From Aquimarina algicola (lineage in GTDB: Bacteria > Bacteroidota > Bacteroidia > Flavobacteriales > Flavobacteriaceae): a DNA stretch of 64,000 nucleotides. Below, piece by piece: positions 61,001-64,000 of the stretch. Position numbers and translations under genes: made by a program. A model generated the notes under the pieces. That model was not told the origin of the DNA. It saw only the letters and a list, made by a program, of their open reading frames with translations, and searched no databases. Where the stretch lies: contig NZ_VFWZ01000001.1 in NCBI RefSeq assembly GCF_006443095.1, forward strand, positions 739,873-803,872. Direction: 5' to 3'. Every line of letters starts with the position of its first letter. Position 1 is the first letter of the stretch.

Positions 61001-64000
61001 GTACCTGTACCATGAGCTTCTATATAACTAAAATCATTCGGGGAAACTCCTGCTCGGGCAATAGCCTCTTGAATAACACTTGCCTGTGCTGTTGGATTTG
61101 GTACTGTATATCCATTGGCTTTACCACCGTGATTCAAACTACTCCCTTTGATCACTCCATAAATCTGATCGCCATCTGCCTCTGCCTGACTTAGTGGTTT
61201 TAGTAATACAGCTCCAACTCCTTCGGAAGGAACATAACCATTACCTCCTTCTCCAAAACTCTCACATCTACCCTTATCTGAAACGAACAGGTTTTTGCTA
61301 AGCATTTTGTATTTATTAGGGTGAACACTTACATTTACTCCTCCAGCTATAGCCATACTACATTGCCCCTTGTGGATTGCATCGATAGCTAAGTGAATCG
61401 AAACCAGTGAACTGGAACACATCGTATCAACTCCCATACTTGGACCATGAAGATTTAAACAAAAGGATACCCGATTGGCAATACTACTGGGACTGCTCCA
61501 AGTAGTTACAGGATTTCCTTTTAAAGCTTCTTCTATCGCTAAGAACTGGTATTCTCCATACATCACTCCGGCATATACCCCAACATGACCGCCTAAACCA
61601 GCGCTATCTGAACGACCAACCTTCGCAAGCTGATCCAGTGTATATCCAGCATCTTCTATCGTTTCCCATGCCGTTTGTAAAAACAAGCGCTCCTGAGGAT
61701 CCATATATTCTGCTAGACTAGGAGAAATATTAAAAAACAAAGGATCAAACTTGTCTACATCATCTATAAATCCTCCCCACTTACTCGCAATCTTACCTAC
61801 TTTGCCCTTTTCTTGATCATACAACTCTGCTGCATTCCAACGGGATAAAGGAACCTCAGTAATAGCATCTTTGCCCAACTTCAAATTATCCCAAAATTCA
61901 TCTAAGGTCTTAGCTCCGGGATATCTACCACTTAACCCTATTATAGCTATTGGTTCTGTATCAATCGACTCTTTTTTGTAGTGTGGAATACTACTGTTAG
62001 TCTTTATAAATCGATTTGTAGATTGTAAAGAAACAGTCTTATCTAAAGTAGGTTTTGGAATGATGGCTTCTTTTTCAGAAAAATGTTCATTTTTGTTAAC
62101 CAACTCATTAACTTTTGTGCTATGATGACTTATAAAGTAATCTGATAAATCTTCTAATGTGAAATATTCAAAAAATAAAGTTGGCGGTAACTCTCCAAAA
62201 AAACTATTCAATTGATTAGTCATTTTTACTATCGATATAGAATCAATGCCATAAGCCTCAAAAGAAGTTGTTGTGTCAATTTTATGTAATGGTACTTTTA
62301 ATTCTGAATTTAATACTTCTTTTAAATAAGTAATCGTTGCCTCTTTATATTTAGAATTTTCAGAATCAGTATTTGATTTAATTTTTTGAGCATCTTCAAT
62401 TCCTTGTTGAGATTCATTATCATGAATTTCTAAAGCTTCTCTTTCATCGACATTATGATCACGCTTTTCTAGAATACCATCTATAGGGAGAGAGACTAAA
62501 TCTTTAAAGCTTACCAAAACTTTGCCTTTTGAGTTCATAATGTCCACATCAGAATGGACAATCCCGTTTTTCTGAGAAGATTTACGACCAAAAACCCATA
62601 CCGTATTAGGAGTTTTTTCATAAACATTCAATTCTTTAAGGCTATAAGGTAATACGAGCGAAGTTTCTTTCTCATGCTGATAATCCATAAAAAAACAGGA
62701 GTGAAGAGCACTATCCATAAGTCCAGGAGAAAGTAACATCTCATCAGGATTTTCTAAAGTAATTTGTGATAATACTGAAGTATCATTATACCATACCTTT
62801 TTTATTCCTTGAAAATTAGTCCCGTAAGTTATTCCTAATTCAGCAAAATGTTTATAACATTCTTCACTATCCATAGAGGAAACAAACATCTTTTTTATGT
62901 CTTCTAAATCATGATAAATAGGATTCAATTTTATGTTTGTACTCATTGTACCTTGACAATGTAAAATATCTTGCTTAGCGTTACTAGATATCTCAAAACC
63001 AATTTGATCCTTTATTGGAAAAATATTTATGTTTATTTTTTTAGCTTCATTAGTAATGCGCAAAGGAGAAGCCCAAGTAATATTATTGAGTTGTATCACT
63101 TCATTTCTCGTACTTAAAGCCCCTGCTTCTCTAGCCATTTCCAAATAAGCTACACCAGGTAATATTTTATCACTTTTTACAACATGATCAGACAAGAAAT
63201 ATTCCTGACCTGTAAATAAGCTTTGATATTTTTGAGCTGTTAAATCTGACTCATTACTATGAACTAACGGATGTAATTGACTAATTCTATTTCCTAATAC
63301 AGAGAAAGTCTCTGATATAGGTACCCAATAGCGTTCTTTAGCAAATGGATATGTTGGTAAACTGATTTTTTTAGGCGTATTGTCTTTTTGATAAAGTAAT
63401 CTCCAATCAATATCAAGTCCTTGTATCCATGATTGAGCCAGATTACTTATTTCTTTACTTTCTAACGCTGATTCTATGTAAGCAGCACCAGCATTACCCG
63501 TAAGTTTGAAAGTATTTTTATCTTGAGAAATATTACCGCTTAACCATTTACCGGAATCTCCTTTTTTGTAATCTAATAATGCCGCTAATAGGCTATCTAA
63601 ATCTATAACTGTTATAGCCAATCGTTCTTCCATCGGTTCTCGACCTACTTGTAAGGTATAGGCAAGATCGTAGATGTTAATGTCCTTATGATCTTCTACA
63701 TAAGCATATAAGTTCTCGACCTGTTCTTTGAGACGATCCTTGTCTTTTGCAGACAAGACAATGATTGCAGGATCATTACTTTGATAAACTGGCTTTTCAC
63801 CAGGAATGTATTCTTCGATGATTAAATGGGCATTGCTCCCTCCTGCTCCAAATGCACTAATCCCTGCTAATCGTGGACTATCCTTTTCAGTAACCCAATC
63901 CTCTAACTCTTGCTGGACTTTAAAAGGGGTCTTTGTAAAATCTATATTCGGGTTCAATGTTTGTGAGTGTAAACTAGGAACCAACTGTTGGTGCTTTAAT
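57745..64000 (-). CDS. Trans-AT type I polyketide synthase, partial (KS-DH-ACP-KS-DH-KR visible)
   Basis: At least 2084 residues, still open at base 64000. From N to C: the end of a KS (64000 to about 63800, GAGGSNAHLI), a linker, DH1 (63290-62480; DHVVKSDKILPG and PGLMDSALH), ACP1 (serine at 62239-62241, YGIDSISI), KS2 (61956-60660; Cys codon at 61417-61419 in VDTMCSSSL, EAHGTGTS, NIGHAESAAG), a linker, DH2 (60124-59320; DHKVGDEKMLPG and PGIMDSALQ), KR (59250-58170; ITGGAGGLG, LFSSVAG, QSDYASGNAY, and a QDD in the B-type position) and an acidic helical tail. There is no AT and no final ACP. The malonyltransferase is supplied in trans and the last carrier lies on the next protein. Product unknown. 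Confidence 0.95.
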   Translation of the reverse strand, partial: LKHQQLVPSLHSQTLNPNIDFTKTPFKVQQELEDWVTEKDSPRLAGISAFGAGGSNAHLIIEEYIPGEKPVYQSNDPAIIVLSAKDKDRLKEQVENLYAYVEDHKDINIYDLAYTLQVGREPMEERLAITVIDLDSLLAALLDYKKGDSGKWLSGNISQDKNTFKLTGNAGAAYIESALESKEISNLAQSWIQGLDIDWRLLYQKDNTPKKISLPTYPFAKERYWVPISETFSVLGNRISQLHPLVHSNESDLTAQKYQSLFTGQEYFLSDHVVKSDKILPGVAYLEMAREAGALSTRNEVIQLNNITWASPLRITNEAKKININIFPIKDQIGFEISSNAKQDILHCQGTMSTNIKLNPIYHDLEDIKKMFVSSMDSEECYKHFAELGITYGTNFQGIKKVWYNDTSVLSQITLENPDEMLLSPGLMDSALHSCFFMDYQHEKETSLVLPYSLKELNVYEKTPNTVWVFGRKSSQKNGIVHSDVDIMNSKGKVLVSFKDLVSLPIDGILEKRDHNVDEREALEIHDNESQQGIEDAQKIKSNTDSENSKYKEATITYLKEVLNSELKVPLHKIDTTTSFEAYGIDSISIVKMTNQLNSFFGELPPTLFFEYFTLEDLSDYFISHHSTKVNELVNKNEHFSEKEAIIPKPTLDKTVSLQSTNRFIKTNSSIPHYKKESIDTEPIAIIGLSGRYPGAKTLDEFWDNLKLGKDAITEVPLSRWNAAELYDQEKGKVGKIASKWGGFIDDVDKFDPLFFNISPSLAEYMDPQERLFLQTAWETIEDAGYTLDQLAKVGRSDSAGLGGHVGVYAGVMYGEYQFLAIEEALKGNPVTTWSSPSSIANRVSFCLNLHGPSMGVDTMCSSSLVSIHLAIDAIHKGQCSMAIAGGVNVSVHPNKYKMLSKNLFVSDKGRCESFGEGGNGYVPSEGVGAVLLKPLSQAEADGDQIYGVIKGSSLNHGGKANGYTVPNPTAQASVIQEAIARAGVSPNDFSYIEAHGTGTSLGDPIEIAGLSKAFSGSKEGQYCAIGSIKSNIGHAESAAGISGLTKVLLQLKHQQLVPSLHSQTLNPNIDFTKTPFKVQQELEDWVTAKDSPRLAGISAFGAGGSNAHLIIEEYIAGKKPVYQSNDPAIIVLSAKDKDRLEQQVQNLLYHLDQYPEINIYDLAYTLQIGREPMEERLAFTADNIAQLREHLVSYSSGKLSDLFTGNIEDDTSDLLLEGKALDLYVKTVLQEKQPKSLAQLWIRDITIDWHSLYDQEYKPKKVSLPTYPFKKVRYWIPKLDKNESAVSYSNNHLHPLLHFNNSKFNEQLFTSTYSGLEPFLTDHKVGDEKMLPGVAYLELAREAASLSIETDITQIKDIIWANPISVNGKPQSIEISLSQEGDDEIAYKISKNVEKDKINCGQGVLSKKALITPKSVNIEQIKSELTNRKGGTECYEIFRGIGLNYGASFQGIEKLWYNDSIALSKIELPSDSNYILQPGIMDSALQTCILLEMGTKNDSTLAVPFSVKEVNIYGNVLEASWCRARKKNRNNKNTSTSSYDIDLISNTGEVLLSFIGFMILPVKNKPIIHKEPQLTQNITKTYYYTQYWQKCNPQEKDHRVDQASKLILLAGGSKELSKSLQKKLGVEVQSLEQNIEVNYFIEIFQKVKQIIKDNAFKDITILYKNNDYIKYGFVSGLLKTAQMESQKITTRMIGVDSLSIKTIDTLIDRLKKEHQEGFTDVRYKDDIREEKHFKPITNVNPSDVKIKEGGVYLITGGAGGLGFVFADHISQTKNTKLILTGRSELSQEKELRLKTIPNSEYYPCDVTNSNSISKVIKNIIKTHGKLDGVIHSAGIQDDRRIVHKTIVDTKQVLAVKIDGTKNLDIATKNIPLDFFMLFSSVAGALGNVGQSDYASGNAYLDNFSKYRNQMKDKGKRSGNTYSINWPLWIDGGMHPSEQVIKYMFTEFGLKPLPSKEGVAIFEKVLENSIECNLVLYGQNIEKLEKSIVYQKLEEETLEDSIKELLANNSLDSIDDFIEKIPDENLEELIAVLSSEKDQEKELDDIEKMVDSLLEMDSQDAIDSVLDLISEDALQELISTIRNS
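60471..60847 (-). repeat. KS-end repeat, copy 1
   Basis: This segment of the PKS gene is nearly the same as 63624-64000, at a constant distance of 3153 bases (1051 codons). Over the last 268 bases I count 11 mismatches by eye, about 96 per cent identity. It encodes the end of KS2 and the start of its linker. Confidence 0.9.
63624..64000 (-). repeat. KS-end repeat, copy 2
   Basis: Second copy of the repeat at 60471-60847; it encodes the end of the upstream KS and its linker and continues past the window edge. Confidence 0.9.

Noticed and set aside
61405..61440. KS active site reads VDTMCSSSL, with Met where DTACSSSL is common
   Set aside because: Met at this place is frequent in trans-AT KS domains, so it is not an anomaly.

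Overview
The window is AT-rich DNA from the chromosome of a member of the Bacteroidota, most likely a marine Flavobacteriaceae; an Aquimarina-like genus is only a guess. Evidence: a type IX secretion sorting domain on a PhoD phosphatase, promoter boxes of the TTG-N-TAnnTTTG type, weak Shine-Dalgarno signals, and Bacteroidota-typical families (DUF3822, DUF4159, DUF6261-like, a NagZ/serine-hydrolase fusion, an RprXY-like two-component pair). I see no rRNA, CRISPR array, insertion sequence or phage gene.

Positions 1-50500 are mostly housekeeping and cell-envelope genes in short operons on both strands. 1-2837: CPBP protease (cut by the window edge), response regulator and sensor kinase. 3085-6766: a divergent UbiA-like protein, Maf, a lipoprotein, PCD and YebC. 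7380-9841: an acyltransferase and a KdsB-KdnB fusion that points to 8-amino-Kdo lipopolysaccharide. 9968-13528: RecD-like helicase, DUF3822 and RsmD. 14211-18564: aldo/keto reductase, GH3/serine-hydrolase fusion and a small conserved protein. 18679-26578: two CCG/Fe-S proteins around a HAD protein, then MlaD-like, amidase and, divergently, LptD-like, which together look like envelope maintenance. 27022-37438: PhoD, a nitrilase-family protein, MgsA, PfkA and TamB. 37544-50474: TsaD, RsmE, a C45 Ntn-hydrolase, a Crp-family regulator, TrmH, an AI-2E-type exporter, a methyltransferase and several exported proteins of unknown function. A 40-bp tandem repeat array lies at 42169-42415.

After a tRNA-Ser(GCT)/tRNA-Pro(TGG) pair (50740-50908), the minus strand from 64000 down to 51261 is one end of a trans-acyltransferase polyketide synthase (PKS) locus. 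In transcription order: a large AT-less PKS (upstream end outside the window), a protein joining an acyl carrier protein to a PLP-dependent alpha-oxoamine synthase, a canonical free-standing malonyltransferase, a donor-type acyl carrier protein, a biotin-carrier-like protein that lacks the biotinylated lysine, a second acyltransferase-like protein without the malonate-binding arginine, a Sfp-type phosphopantetheinyl transferase and a BaeB/PksB-like metallo-hydrolase. The last visible PKS module has KS, DH and KR but no carrier; that carrier sits on the next protein, fused to the alpha-oxoamine synthase. No thioesterase is visible. The inferred ending is therefore decarboxylative condensation of the polyketide with an amino acid to give an alpha-amino ketone. 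This locus is the most interesting part of the window.

All calls come from reading the sequence and translations by eye. Family names rest on recognised motifs, not on searches, and domain borders are approximate. Start codons were re-chosen where promoter position, signal peptide or family length argued against the longest frame.
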